A stretch of 64,000 bases of DNA from Acinetobacter genomosp. 15BJ (GCF_000400715.1 NZ_KE007346.1:62001-126000), one strand, 5' to 3'. Counted from the first letter of the stretch, positions 53,854 to 63,062 are shown. Numbers and translations: made by a program. Notes: generated by a model not told the origin, from the letters alone.

Positions 53854-54945
53854 ATGCTACCCCTTTTTTATATGCTAAGAAAAAGTTCCGTGCTCTCTAT
53901 TTTATTGATAGCTGGCTCTTGTAATGCCCAAGAGCAGTTGTACTATCAAGTACGTGCCGATGTTTATAGTGAACCTTTATCAATTAAATCATTTACAGAT
54001 GATTGGAGTGATCCAAATTTTAAATCTGGAAAGAATGCTTTTGCACATGGATTAATGCAGCTCGGCGTAAAACAAGGTGCATGGGATCTAAGTTGGATCT
54101 GGCGTTATGATTATCTATTAAGATTCAGTAAAGATACGGCTAAACTTTATTATCAAATAAAAAATGAAAAACCAATTGATGCGAATACTCAATATAATTT
54201 ACAGCTTGAGGCACAGCATGTTGATACAGTCGGGTCTAGATTTGCCTATACATGGCAGTTGAGCCCTAACTGGAGTTTAACGACGGGTGCAACAGCATTA
54301 ATTGGGCGACATTATGTAGATGGTCAAGTCAATGCTTTGGCTCAAACAACGGATCAGATACAACTCATGGATCGAGTCAAGTGGTTGAATGGTCAAATTG
54401 ATTATAGCTATGATCAGCCTGCGTTAAAAGAAGATAAAATGGGATGGAAACAGCAAGCCAACCAAGGTTATGGCTTTGCTTTAGATACCTCAATTTCAGG
54501 GACGATTGCGAATAATTTTAAGATTCATGTCAATATTCAAGATGCACTAGCCTATTTATATTGGCAAGATGCACCTTATACCCGATATAAAATAAGCTAC
54601 GATCAGGATATGCGTCCGCGCTTTGATATTCAGGGAAAATTTAATACATATCAGCAATACACGCAGAGACTTCCTTATAAAGTTTATACCGATGTGAGCT
54701 ACCAGTCTGATCAACCATGGAGTGTTGGGGTCAGTTCGACAAGCAATGAATATATGAGCCTTTGGCAAATGAATGCGTATTGGGACACGATTTTGAAATG
54801 GGGAGTACACTATGAACCCCAAACTCATGCAATGGGAATCTCTATGCAACATAATAACTTCGGTTTGAAATATATCACTGATGATCTGAATACCAATCAA
54901 GCCAAGAGGATGGGGGCGCAATTATTTGCCCAATATCAATGGTGA
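53854..54945 (+). CDS. Probable outer-membrane beta-barrel protein of unknown function
   Basis: A 363-residue exported protein. The start at 53854 has AGGAG 8 nt or so upstream; the frame opens earlier at 53836. Signal peptide about 1-32 ending ILLIAGSCNAQ, possibly a lipobox (AGSC). The mature part has many aromatic, alternating strands (WDLSWIWRYDYLLRF; KYITDDLN) and ends in a terminal Trp (LFAQYQW), the hallmark of outer-membrane barrels. It is 20 bp downstream of the lipoprotein gene. No family recognised. Confidence 0.6.
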   Translation: MLPLFYMLRKSSVLSILLIAGSCNAQEQLYYQVRADVYSEPLSIKSFTDDWSDPNFKSGKNAFAHGLMQLGVKQGAWDLSWIWRYDYLLRFSKDTAKLYYQIKNEKPIDANTQYNLQLEAQHVDTVGSRFAYTWQLSPNWSLTTGATALIGRHYVDGQVNALAQTTDQIQLMDRVKWLNGQIDYSYDQPALKEDKMGWKQQANQGYGFALDTSISGTIANNFKIHVNIQDALAYLYWQDAPYTRYKISYDQDMRPRFDIQGKFNTYQQYTQRLPYKVYTDVSYQSDQPWSVGVSSTSNEYMSLWQMNAYWDTILKWGVHYEPQTHAMGISMQHNNFGLKYITDDLNTNQAKRMGAQLFAQYQW

Positions 54946-55028
54946 TAATGATTGAATAGCCCATCATTTTGTTTTGATATGAGACTGGGAAGAACGTAGT
55001 GTCTTATGAAGGCACTATTTGAAGAAAG

Positions 55029-55049
55029 GCAAAAAGTTTTATCCTGTGG
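55029..55049 (+). repeat. 21-bp direct repeat, copy 1
   Basis: Identical to 55186-55206; copies start 157 bp apart. The DNA after this copy is a diverged version of that after copy 2 (AATGTAGAATAG here against AATGTGGATAG there), so the unit is an old duplication in which the DnaA boxes have decayed. Confidence 0.6.
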
Positions 55050-55185
55050 CTACCCCTTGCGCCGCTTCAACGCGGCTCATATCCAAGAAAATGTAGAATA
55101 GTTTTCATAAATTAGCTCATCGTTTTCCTTCGTATAGAGAAGCCGAAACAAGATGGATCTTGATGATGATAAGGGATGAAGAACT

Positions 55186-55241
55186 GCAAAAAGTTTTATC
55201 CTGTGGATAACCACAGCGTTATCCACAGAAAATGTGGATAG
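55186..55241. other. Cluster of three DnaA-box-like sites
   Basis: TTATCCACA consensus boxes: 55202-55210 (perfect, reverse orientation TGTGGATAA), 55219-55227 (perfect, forward), and 55233-55241 (TGTGGATAG, one mismatch). The first two form an inverted pair 8 bp apart. The boxes lie at the end of repeat copy 2 in an intergenic region with no origin genes nearby, so a DnaA titration or reactivation-type site, or an expression control site, is possible. Confidence 0.55.
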
Positions 55242-55460
55242 TTTCGCAAAGCTTTTGTAGAAATTATCTGCTGTTATGTGGTTAAGTGAAAAAGCGGCAT
55301 CTTAGCCACAAAAAAATATTACATTACTTTACAAACGGTTGTGAATATATCAGTAGTGTAATTGAGATCAATTCTCTCTATAAAACTTATCCCCTGCATA
55401 AGCCTTGTGCAGTTTGATCATCGTCTTTATCCGCAAAAGTTGTTCTGAATACTAGCCCCT

Positions 55461-56042
55461 TTATGGATGAATGATAATAGGGGTGTGATCCTTGACCAAT
55501 TGCCATATTTCATCCATATCTGAGTTGGTCACCGCAATACAGCCCAGCGTCCAGTCTTTACGTGGCATATAGCTTGCGCTTGCAGGAAGTGATGTGGCTT
55601 GTGTTGGTACAGTGCCATGAATCATCACATCACCGCCAGCGGATTGACCCTGCTGTTGGGCATAGGCGCTATCCTGTTTATTCGGGTAGGAGATGTGCAA
55701 AGACTTATAGTAAGCGCTTTGAGGATTCCGCCAATCGATAGAATAAGTCCCTTCAGGTGTTTTGCCATCACCTTCAAATTGTTTGTGTCCGATCGGATCA
55801 AAGCCTAAACGCATTGGATAGCTGCGAATGACTTCCTGTTGATGTTTCAATTGCAAAATGCGCTGGCTTTTAAACACTTCAATTGAAGTCACGGGTTTGT
55901 TTTGTTGAAGCTGTTGTATTTCATGGGCTGAAAGCGGCTGATGCGTCGATCCTAATGTTGGGATGAACTTGCCATACTGGAAATAAGCCAGTCCAAATAA
56001 AAGGATTAAAATCGCACATCCGATCATCAGCCCAATTTTCAT
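55461..56042 (-). CDS. L,D-transpeptidase (YkuD domain)
   Basis: A 193-residue envelope protein. An N-terminal TM or signal anchor (about 5-22) precedes the YkuD domain: strand VFKSQRILQLKH, GDGKTPEGTY, then the catalytic set H142 (MIHGT) and C168 (WTLGCIAV). These enzymes cross-link peptidoglycan stem peptides through meso-DAP or anchor lipoproteins, and some hydrolyse such links. The layout is close to the YafK/DpaA-like branch. It is 12 bp downstream of selO and probably co-transcribed. Confidence 0.85.
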   Translation of the reverse strand: MKIGLMIGCAILILLFGLAYFQYGKFIPTLGSTHQPLSAHEIQQLQQNKPVTSIEVFKSQRILQLKHQQEVIRSYPMRLGFDPIGHKQFEGDGKTPEGTYSIDWRNPQSAYYKSLHISYPNKQDSAYAQQQGQSAGGDVMIHGTVPTQATSLPASASYMPRKDWTLGCIAVTNSDMDEIWQLVKDHTPIIIHP

Positions 56043-56054
56043 AGATTTCTTCTT

Positions 56055-57497
56055 CTAAGATGAACAACTGACAGAAATTTCAGGTACATCGTTTGGTAAA
56101 GGCCCAGTATCCTGTTCAGTTTCTAAATCAGGTTGTTTTTGATAAGGCTTATTCAGAAGCTTAAACAAACGATCAACCTCATTAAAGTCACCACGCTCCG
56201 CAAGCTCAATAGCTTTCTGCGCCATATGATTGCGCAGGATATATTGTGGATTAACCTGCTGCATGATCTCATCCAAGGCATCAGTATCTTGATGTTGTCG
56301 GATATTTTGATAGCGTGTCAGGAAGTCATCAAACTGCTGTATATGAATACAGTCATCCCTTAATGCTTTGTAATCCTGTTGCTGCAAACGAAGAAAACTC
56401 TGCGTGTAGTCCAATTGCTCTGTTTGCAAAATACCAAGAAAGGCAAAACTACAATCTAGGCTGTCTTTATGAAATTCTGGTAGCCCCATTTTTTGGCATA
56501 GGCCTTGTCCATAATGTTGTAAGAAGGTCGGCTCAAATTTTTCTAAACATGCTGCTAGATCAAGTTTGAATTGTTCTTTATTTTCTGCGGTCGCTAATGG
56601 AATTAAATTATTCAGCCATGTCCAAAGATTCCAATGGCCAATACTCGGCTGATTCTGATAGGTATAACGCCCTTGATAGTCTGAGTGGTTGTTAATCCAA
56701 TTCGGGCGGAAACGTTCCATAAACCCGTAAGGTCCGAAGTCGAGTGTAGAGCCAGTAATATTGAGATTATCGGTATTCATGACCCCATGTGCAAAGCCAA
56801 CCAGTTGCCATTTGGCAATCATAATCGCGGTTCGCTCAATCACAGCTTCGGCGAAAGCCAGAATTGGATTTTCAGCTTTTAGAAATTCTGGATAATGCCA
56901 TTCAATACATTTTTGCGTGAATTCAACCAAAAGTTCAGGTGCATATTGATTGATCCATTCAAAATGCCCTAAACGAATATGGCATTCGGAAGTGCGCAAC
57001 AGCATCGCACCTAGCTCTAAGGTTTCGCGCTGTACGCCTTGAGTCGAACTGGTAAAACCGACAGCATGACTCGATGCAACACCAAGGGCATTCAATGCAT
57101 GACCCGCTAAATATTCACGAATCACTGAACGTAGGACTGCACGGCCATCACCCATGCGCGAGTAGGGGGTAGAGCCAGCACCTTTGAGATGTAGATCAAT
57201 CGTTTCACCTTGCTTATTTAGGATTTGCCCGATCAACAAACCGCGGCCATCTCCTAATTGTCCAGCCCATTGTCCAAACTGATGCCCCGCATAGACCATA
57301 GCGAGTGGTGGGAATTCGGCAAAGGTTTTTTGTCCACTACAGATTTCTACCCAATTGTCCTTATCTTCTTCGTTCCATTGCAATTCATCAGCCAATGCTT
57401 CATTAAAATGCCCAGCTTTGGCACCACGTAACGGACTTGGTTGCTGTTGATGATAGAGTTTAGGATTGAGGGAAGCATAGCGGGGATTGAATTGCAT
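56055..57497 (-). CDS. selO: Protein adenylyltransferase SelO
   Basis: A 480-residue pseudokinase-fold AMPylator (YdiU/SelO). Diagnostic blocks: YAGHQFGQWAGQLGDGRG with the nucleotide-binding GDGRG, KGAGSTPYSRMGDGRAVLRS, HAVGFTSSTQGVQRE, HGVMNTDNLNITG and LDFGPYGFME. SelO transfers AMP to Ser/Thr/Tyr of redox proteins. The C-terminus is standard for proteobacterial members and ends CSS, near the site where eukaryotic SelO carries selenocysteine. It is followed by the L,D-transpeptidase gene. Confidence 0.93.
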   Translation of the reverse strand: MQFNPRYASLNPKLYHQQQPSPLRGAKAGHFNEALADELQWNEEDKDNWVEICSGQKTFAEFPPLAMVYAGHQFGQWAGQLGDGRGLLIGQILNKQGETIDLHLKGAGSTPYSRMGDGRAVLRSVIREYLAGHALNALGVASSHAVGFTSSTQGVQRETLELGAMLLRTSECHIRLGHFEWINQYAPELLVEFTQKCIEWHYPEFLKAENPILAFAEAVIERTAIMIAKWQLVGFAHGVMNTDNLNITGSTLDFGPYGFMERFRPNWINNHSDYQGRYTYQNQPSIGHWNLWTWLNNLIPLATAENKEQFKLDLAACLEKFEPTFLQHYGQGLCQKMGLPEFHKDSLDCSFAFLGILQTEQLDYTQSFLRLQQQDYKALRDDCIHIQQFDDFLTRYQNIRQHQDTDALDEIMQQVNPQYILRNHMAQKAIELAERGDFNEVDRLFKLLNKPYQKQPDLETEQDTGPLPNDVPEISVSCSS

Positions 57498-57593
57498 AAC
57501 TGAAACATCAGAGAAAGCTGAATCATGACTATAGCAAATATCAGTGTGAAATGGTGAATCGTCGGGAGAAAGGAATGGTAGATGAACAGATAT

Positions 57594-57623
57594 AAAAAAT
57601 GGCCTCTCTTGAGACCATTTTAG
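57594..57623 (-). terminator. Intrinsic terminator after the desaturase gene
   Basis: AAAATGGTCTC / GAGGCCATTTTT stem on the minus strand with one G-U pair and a terminal T-run, just past the stop codon. Confidence 0.7.
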
Positions 57624-57634
57624 TTATCGATCGT

Positions 57635-58804
57635 TTATTCAGAAACTGGCGCTTTTTTGATATTACGCATTAAGGTTTCTAAACATTCACGATGGTGGCT
57701 TAAGCGATGTTCAAGCAACTGGAAATCAACTTTCAGTTTGTGATCCATCTGATGGATTTTCTCAGCCATCGCTGCTTTTTTCGCTTGAAGCTCTTGTTCT
57801 TTTAGCTTTGCCCAATCATTTAAAGTATGGGTAAAAGCTTCATATTCTTGTGCGATACGTTGTTTCATTTGCACGATGTCAGTATTGACATCATGACCAT
57901 AAATTGCCAAGTCACGTTCCGCATATTTGAACTTCATCGCAAGCTCTGCTTTTTTGATATTAAAGCTAGGAATACGACGTAAGTTTTTTGCTAAACCAAG
58001 TTTAGAGCTGGTCCAAATCAACCATTTGGTTGGGTCATATTGCCACCATTTCACACCATTACGGTAATCGTATTGGAAAATGTGGTGATAGTTGTGGTAG
58101 CCCTCACCCCAAGTGAAAATAGCCAACACGAAGTTATCACGCGCCGTATTTTCATCAGTATAAGGACGTTTGCCCCACATATGACACAGTGAGTTGATAA
58201 AGAAGGTGACATGATGGCTGATGATCAAACGTAATAAACCACCGAGTAAAATTACACCCCAGATATCGCCTGTCGCCCAACCAATCAAGCCTAATACACC
58301 AACGTGAACTGCGATCACCATTGGCACATAGTAATTGTGTTGGAACATCACTAATTTATCATTGAGCAAATCAGGTGCATTTTTAAAATCTGGTTTAGAT
58401 GGGGAGTGATCGCGAATCATCCAACCTAAATGGGCATACCAAAAGCCACGTTTGATTGAGTATGGGTCTTCATCAACGTCATCGACATGGCGGTGATGGG
58501 TACGGTGACCTGAAGCCCAGAACAAAATACTGTTTTGAACAGCAAAGGTGCCGCCAATCATGAGTAAAATTTTAAGCGGTAATGCTGCTTCATAAGCACG
58601 ATGTGCCCAGAGGCGGTGATAACCTGCTGTAATCCCTAGGCTACTGAGTGCCAATAGGAAAATCATACTCACCCATGCACTTACACTAAAATCATAATAA
58701 TAGGCGTACAAAGGAATTAATATAGCAGCAACAATTGGTGTTCCAATTAAGGTAATGCTAGCAGTCCAGTTAATGGGTGCTTTTTTGAGTGGGGCGGAAG
58801 TCAT
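57635..58804 (-). CDS. Acyl-CoA/acyl-lipid delta-9 fatty acid desaturase
   Basis: A 389-residue integral membrane di-iron desaturase. The three histidine boxes are HRLWAH (63-68), HRTHHRHVD (100-108) and EGYHNYHH (H237, H240, H241). Four TM helices flank them. The C-terminal 90 residues form a charged coiled-coil-like extension (LKEQELQAKKAAMAEK). The frame starts 11 codons earlier at a GTG (58837), but the ATG at 58804 has AGGAG upstream. It inserts a cis double bond into acyl chains to keep membranes fluid. Confidence 0.88.
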   Translation of the reverse strand: MTSAPLKKAPINWTASITLIGTPIVAAILIPLYAYYYDFSVSAWVSMIFLLALSSLGITAGYHRLWAHRAYEAALPLKILLMIGGTFAVQNSILFWASGHRTHHRHVDDVDEDPYSIKRGFWYAHLGWMIRDHSPSKPDFKNAPDLLNDKLVMFQHNYYVPMVIAVHVGVLGLIGWATGDIWGVILLGGLLRLIISHHVTFFINSLCHMWGKRPYTDENTARDNFVLAIFTWGEGYHNYHHIFQYDYRNGVKWWQYDPTKWLIWTSSKLGLAKNLRRIPSFNIKKAELAMKFKYAERDLAIYGHDVNTDIVQMKQRIAQEYEAFTHTLNDWAKLKEQELQAKKAAMAEKIHQMDHKLKVDFQLLEHRLSHHRECLETLMRNIKKAPVSE

Positions 58805-59015
58805 ATCCGTCAGCGCTCCTAAAAACCTTGTTTGCACAAGATAATAAAACTAAACGAGATAGCAAAACCAATCATGACGATATATTGCTATTTTATCACT
58901 GATATTAGCATGTCCAAATCGATTAGCACTAGCATTATTCTACAGTTGTATCGAAAGAACAGTAACAGAATTCATTTGTAAAATTAATCAATGAATTAAA
59001 AGGTGAAATAAATCA

Positions 59016-59540
59016 ATGTCTGAGCAAATTACCATGAAAAATCCCATTTTTTCTTTGAAGGCATTTTTTAACAAAACTTTAATATTCTCTGCTGCAGTCA
59101 TGCTTGCGGCTTGCCAAAGCCAACCCAAACCTGTGCCCAAAAACACCTTGCAGCCCAAGCGAGTAACTCAGCCACCGGCAATGCAAGTACGCAAGAGTAC
59201 AGATGGTGTTCAGGATATTGAATGGCAGATTACAACCATTCAGGGCAAGCGAGCATTGTTCTTTAACCAATATCCAAGCTTCTTGCTTAACTCTGTTTCA
59301 AAAATGGTGACAGGTCATACAGGATGCAACAATATTTATGGCCGTTATAAATACGATTTCACCCAACGGAAACTGGATTTTGATGTGATGGCACAACATC
59401 AGAGTTGTAATCGTGCCCTAGCGCAAGAGGCCGACTTGATGGATTCGATTCAACGGGTTGAGCGCTTCCAGCTGGATGGTGCAAACTTATATTTATTAGA
59501 CGCAAAAGGGCAACGCCTTATTCAGGCGCAACGTAAATAA
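59016..59540 (+). CDS. META-domain lipoprotein (HslJ-like)
   Basis: A 174-residue lipoprotein: the lipobox LAAC gives C33, then a Pro/Lys-rich linker and a META-like domain (IEWQITTIQGKRALFF; VTGHTGCNNIYGRYKYD; DFDVMAQHQSCNRAL) with two conserved Cys likely to pair. META proteins such as HslJ are associated with heat or novobiocin resistance. AGGTGA precedes the ATG; Met7 is an alternative start. Confidence 0.75.
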   Translation: MSEQITMKNPIFSLKAFFNKTLIFSAAVMLAACQSQPKPVPKNTLQPKRVTQPPAMQVRKSTDGVQDIEWQITTIQGKRALFFNQYPSFLLNSVSKMVTGHTGCNNIYGRYKYDFTQRKLDFDVMAQHQSCNRALAQEADLMDSIQRVERFQLDGANLYLLDAKGQRLIQAQRK

Positions 59541-59546
59541 TAAAAT

Positions 59547-59576
59547 AAAAAAAGGCGGAATTTATTCCGCCTTTTT
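59547..59576. terminator. Bidirectional terminator between META lipoprotein and GDPD genes
   Basis: AAAAAAAGGCGGAA / TTCCGCCTTTTT stem with a 4-nt loop, between converging genes. Confidence 0.88.
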
Positions 59577-59577
59577 G

Positions 59578-60294
59578 TTACTTCAAATGCTGCAACATTG
59601 TGGTGGGTACATCGGTAATCAAACCTTGAATACCCAATTGCTGAAGATGTTTGGCACGTTCAACTTCATTCACCGTCCAGACACTAATCTCAAGATTGGC
59701 CTGTTGGGTACGTTGAATAATGTCATCTGTTGCCAAGGCATCTCCCCAACCAATCTGACAACATCCATATTGCTGTGCTAGTTCGATCGCATATTCACCA
59801 ATCGGGATTTCCACCAGTAGTCCACGCTTAAACGAACTCTGTTGTTGCTGTAAGACAGCCAATATTTTGACATCAAAACTGGTAATGGTTGCGCTCTTCT
59901 CAAACCCTTTTAAATCTTGATGCAGTTGATAGACCAAACGCTCAGCCGCAGCTTCATCGGCAACCGCTTTAATCTCAACTTCAATATGCTCAAAGTCAGT
60001 GAGACAGTCTAAAACATGTGGCAAGCTCGGAGTGAATTCGTCAAAGGGCCATGCTTGCCATTGATGGCGGTGATCGAATTGCTGGGCTTCAACTAAGCTA
60101 CTGTTTTCAACTTGTTGTGAGCGACCTGCTGTACGTACAAAATCATCATCATGAATCACCACCAAGTGGTCATCTTTCAGTTGACGTACATCAAATTCAA
60201 CGGCACGTACACCTAAATCATGCAGATAGCGGAATCCACCTAAGGTGTTTTCAGGGGCTTCGCCACGCGCACCACGATGACCAATAATTCGCAT
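59578..60294 (-). CDS. Glycerophosphodiester phosphodiesterase
   Basis: A 238-residue GDPD-family TIM-barrel enzyme (UgpQ/GlpQ type, no signal peptide, so cytoplasmic). It has HRGARGEAPENTLGGF (catalytic H6), VEFDVRQLKDDHLVVIHDDD (metal-binding Glu/Asp and the second catalytic His), HIEVEIKA and WTVNEVERAKHL. It hydrolyses glycerophosphodiesters to glycerol-3-phosphate and an alcohol. It is 22 bp downstream of the cobalamin adenosyltransferase gene, in the same direction. Confidence 0.9.
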   Translation of the reverse strand: MRIIGHRGARGEAPENTLGGFRYLHDLGVRAVEFDVRQLKDDHLVVIHDDDFVRTAGRSQQVENSSLVEAQQFDHRHQWQAWPFDEFTPSLPHVLDCLTDFEHIEVEIKAVADEAAAERLVYQLHQDLKGFEKSATITSFDVKILAVLQQQQSSFKRGLLVEIPIGEYAIELAQQYGCCQIGWGDALATDDIIQRTQQANLEISVWTVNEVERAKHLQQLGIQGLITDVPTTMLQHLK

Positions 60295-60315
60295 CTTTAT
60301 CTACCCAAGAAGTGA

Positions 60316-60903
60316 TTATGCTTGATCGATACTGTCATTAATATTCTTTTGCCACAACACTTCGTTACCACCTTCGGCACGTTGTAAGGCACGTGAGGCA
60401 ACAAATAACCAGTCTGATAAGCGATTCAGTAATTGTAATGCGGTTGCCTGAATATTTTGGTCACGATTATGTACTGACAATAAAGCACGTTCTGCACGAC
60501 GGCAGACTGCACGAGCTTGATGTGCATAACTACAAGCTAAAGTGCCTGATGGCAAAATGAAGTCTTTTAACATCGGTAAAGATTCATTCATGTGATCGAT
60601 TTCTTTTTCGAGAAATTCAATGCACACAGGCTGTAGTAAGTGATAGTTCGGAATACACACTTCACCCCCTAAATCGAACAGCCAATGTTGAATCAGGCTT
60701 AAGCTTTTGTCCCAGTGTGCTTTATTTTCAACTGTGCTGGCACTAATTTGTGCGCGAAGCACGCCAATGGTTGCATTCAGTTCATCGACATCACCGAGCG
60801 CAGCAATACGTAAATCATCTTTGGCAACGCGAGAACCATCCCCAAGGCCAGTTGTACCTGAGTCGCCTGTACGGGTATAGATTTTACTTAAACGATGTCC
60901 CAT
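60316..60903 (-). CDS. Cob(I)alamin adenosyltransferase, PduO type
   Basis: A 195-residue PduO-type ATP:cob(I)alamin adenosyltransferase. The N-terminal KIYTRTGDSGTTGLGDGSRV is the ATP-binding signature; LGDVDELNA and VCRRAERALL follow, and the C-terminal NRLSDWLFVASR is typical. It converts imported cobalamin into coenzyme B12. It lies downstream of the riboswitch-controlled btuB gene, separated by a hairpin, so it is the logical next step after B12 uptake. No de novo corrin genes are seen here. Confidence 0.93.
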   Translation of the reverse strand: MGHRLSKIYTRTGDSGTTGLGDGSRVAKDDLRIAALGDVDELNATIGVLRAQISASTVENKAHWDKSLSLIQHWLFDLGGEVCIPNYHLLQPVCIEFLEKEIDHMNESLPMLKDFILPSGTLACSYAHQARAVCRRAERALLSVHNRDQNIQATALQLLNRLSDWLFVASRALQRAEGGNEVLWQKNINDSIDQA

Positions 60904-60929
60904 AGTTCTGTTTCTCTGATCCTGAAAAT

Positions 60930-60965
60930 AAAAAGGGGATAATGTCGGTCAGAACATTACCCCGA
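60930..60965 (-). terminator. Hairpin with T-run between btuB and the adenosyltransferase gene
   Basis: On the minus strand GGGGTAATGT / ACATTATCCCC with one extra base and a TTTTTATTTT tail: an intrinsic-terminator-like hairpin after btuB. Confidence 0.6.
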
Positions 60966-61007
60966 AACTGGAGTTAAGAAAATATTTTTTATTATTTTAT
61001 CATGCAA

Positions 61008-62831
61008 TTAATAACGGAATGTGACACCCGCAGAGGCTAGGCGACCACCGTTGATGTAGTAACTACCACTACCGTATGCAGTACGGTATTTTGAATCACC
61101 TACATTTTGAATATTCGCAAAAACATCTACATTTTTATTCACTTTGTATTGTCCGTGCATATCTACACGGAAGTGTCCAGGGATTTGGACGTTGTCAAAG
61201 GCACTGTTGTCATAATCACCATTCGCAAGCATTGTAGTTGAGAAGGTATATTGTTCATCGGTCCAACCTGCAGTCAGTGCAATATTCTGACGCGGGCGAC
61301 GACTTAAATCTTCATCATTTTTCTTATTTTTAGCACGTACATAGTTATAGCTTAAATTGGTAAACAGGTTTTCACCTTGCCATTTCACATAAAGCTCACT
61401 ACCTTCCATTTTAGCTTTTTCAAGGTTTCTCATTTGATTGAGAACACCATCAAAATCAATGAGGTTGTCAACTTCAGTGGTATAGAGAGATAGCCCCGTT
61501 GAAATGTTGTAGGCTAATTTTTGGTCTAAACCGATTTCATAAGACAAGCTTTCTTCTGGTTTAAGGTCTGGGTTACCGCCATAAGCATACATATCATTGA
61601 GCGTTGGAGCTTTAAAAGCTGAACCAATATTTGCATAAACGCTGGTCAATGGCAGAACTTGATAACGAACAGATCCCTGAGCAACGGTATGTGTGCCGAA
61701 CTTTTCATTATCTTCAACACGGACACCAACTTGGGTATTTAATCCAGCTTGGTCATATTTGTGTTGGATATAATAACCTGTTGAGTCAATATCTTCTTGG
61801 TATGGCGAGCCATAAGAAAGAACATCACCATCAATATTACGATGTGTTGCACCAACTAAAATCTGTTGATTTGGGGAAAAGCCCCATTGACCATAAATTT
61901 CAGATTCTTGTGTTTTACTATGCACAAAATCTGTCGAATTATTTTGATCTATTTCATCTTTAAATTGAGAGAAACGAGCATGTAGAGCTAAATTCTCAAG
62001 AATGTTTAAACGTCCTTTGACGTTAATGATTTCATTTTTAAAATCTTGAGAAACGAGTTTGCCAAAGTTGTCGTAATCGCTAGAACCTTGGTTCTCGCTA
62101 TAATCAACCGAAGCTGCGTACTGTTCTTTTTCTACACCGATTTTTGCACTATAGCCTTTTTGATCAAATGAAGCAGTAGCTGCATTTTTTACATCTTTTA
62201 CAGGTGTACCATCTGTTTCTAAGCGTTGACCACGGATTTGTGCATAGAAACCGTTTTCAGCTAGATCGGCACCGATGACAGATTTATAGGTTTTATTTTC
62301 ACCAATTTCACCTGTTACAAAAGCAGAGGTTTTTTCTGGTGTTTTAGAAATCAGTTGCACGACACCTGAGATTGCATCAGTACCATATAAGACTGACGCA
62401 GGGCCTTTTAATACTTCAATTTGCTTAATATCAGTTGTATCAATAAAAGGTAAAGAGGCTGTCCCAGAGGTTGCTGAATTCAGGCGAACACCATCTCTTA
62501 AAACAAGCGTTTGGTTTGAATTACCACCACGCAGGAAGATAGATGCAGCTTGTCCATAGCCACCGCTTTGTACCATATTGATTGAAGCATCGGTTTCTAA
62601 TAGTTGAGGTAAAGATGCGATTGGTGATTGTTCCAGAATCTTAGGTTCAATAATATTGATTCGTGCAGGCACTTCACTGATTTTTTGTTCAGTACGAGAT
62701 GCAGTCACAACAATCGTATCTAGCGTCGCAGTTTTATCGCTTGATTGATCTTGAGCAAAAGCAGGTGAAGAAAACCCCATCGCAATAGCGATAGCACCAA
62801 CTAAACGAGTCGGTTTAAAAACAGTAGACAT
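61008..62831 (-). CDS. btuB: TonB-dependent vitamin B12 receptor BtuB
   Basis: A 607-residue outer-membrane receptor. Signal peptide (about 1-26, ending SPAFAQ), TonB box DTIVVTASR, plug domain (LPQLLETDAS, SIFLRGGNSNQTLVLRDGVR, IEVLKGPASVLYGTDAISG), and a barrel ending in aromatic residue (SAGVTFRY). The frame opens five codons earlier at 62846; Met at 62831 starts the signal. The cobalamin riboswitch in its leader makes the substrate assignment strong, as BtuB alone is hard to tell from other TonB receptors by sequence. Confidence 0.92.
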   Translation of the reverse strand: MSTVFKPTRLVGAIAIAMGFSSPAFAQDQSSDKTATLDTIVVTASRTEQKISEVPARINIIEPKILEQSPIASLPQLLETDASINMVQSGGYGQAASIFLRGGNSNQTLVLRDGVRLNSATSGTASLPFIDTTDIKQIEVLKGPASVLYGTDAISGVVQLISKTPEKTSAFVTGEIGENKTYKSVIGADLAENGFYAQIRGQRLETDGTPVKDVKNAATASFDQKGYSAKIGVEKEQYAASVDYSENQGSSDYDNFGKLVSQDFKNEIINVKGRLNILENLALHARFSQFKDEIDQNNSTDFVHSKTQESEIYGQWGFSPNQQILVGATHRNIDGDVLSYGSPYQEDIDSTGYYIQHKYDQAGLNTQVGVRVEDNEKFGTHTVAQGSVRYQVLPLTSVYANIGSAFKAPTLNDMYAYGGNPDLKPEESLSYEIGLDQKLAYNISTGLSLYTTEVDNLIDFDGVLNQMRNLEKAKMEGSELYVKWQGENLFTNLSYNYVRAKNKKNDEDLSRRPRQNIALTAGWTDEQYTFSTTMLANGDYDNSAFDNVQIPGHFRVDMHGQYKVNKNVDVFANIQNVGDSKYRTAYGSGSYYINGGRLASAGVTFRY

Positions 62832-62879
62832 GCGCGCTCCAGACATTCACCCGTCGTGAATGATAATGTGGAAGTAAAC

Positions 62880-63062
62880 AACAAGCAGGTCTCCGGACTT
62901 CACTATAATCATTAAATGAATGATGTTACTCATCATCTTCCCACATCATACCGATGCAGTGATTTGGCGTTGAGCTGAGATGAGTGATTCGGTGTTACCG
63001 TTGCGAGGGCAGTGTTGGACTTACACCAACTTCCCTATAAACAAAAGAATTTGCTTTAGACT
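62880..63062 (-). promoter_or_regulatory. Cobalamin (AdoCbl) riboswitch in the btuB leader
   Basis: On the minus strand the conserved cobalamin aptamer parts occur in order: GGGAAGTTGGTGTAAGTCCAAC-type start (near 63036-63011), ACTGCCCTCGCAACGG (near 63010-62995), the B12-box region around 62960, and the closing AAGTCCGGAGACCTGC (62899-62884). It lies about 50 bp upstream of btuB, so high coenzyme B12 should repress btuB expression. Confidence 0.9.

Larger units (their letters stand above)
54946..55460. other. 515-bp non-coding region with DnaA boxes and a direct repeat
   Basis: No supported gene. The stretch contains a 21-bp exact direct repeat (55029-55049 and 55186-55206, beginning GCAAAAAG and ending CCTGTGG), with three DnaA-box-like 9-mers right after the second copy. 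The first copy is followed by a degenerate version of the same region. A/T-rich DNA follows to 55440. See the separate entries. Confidence 0.6.
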
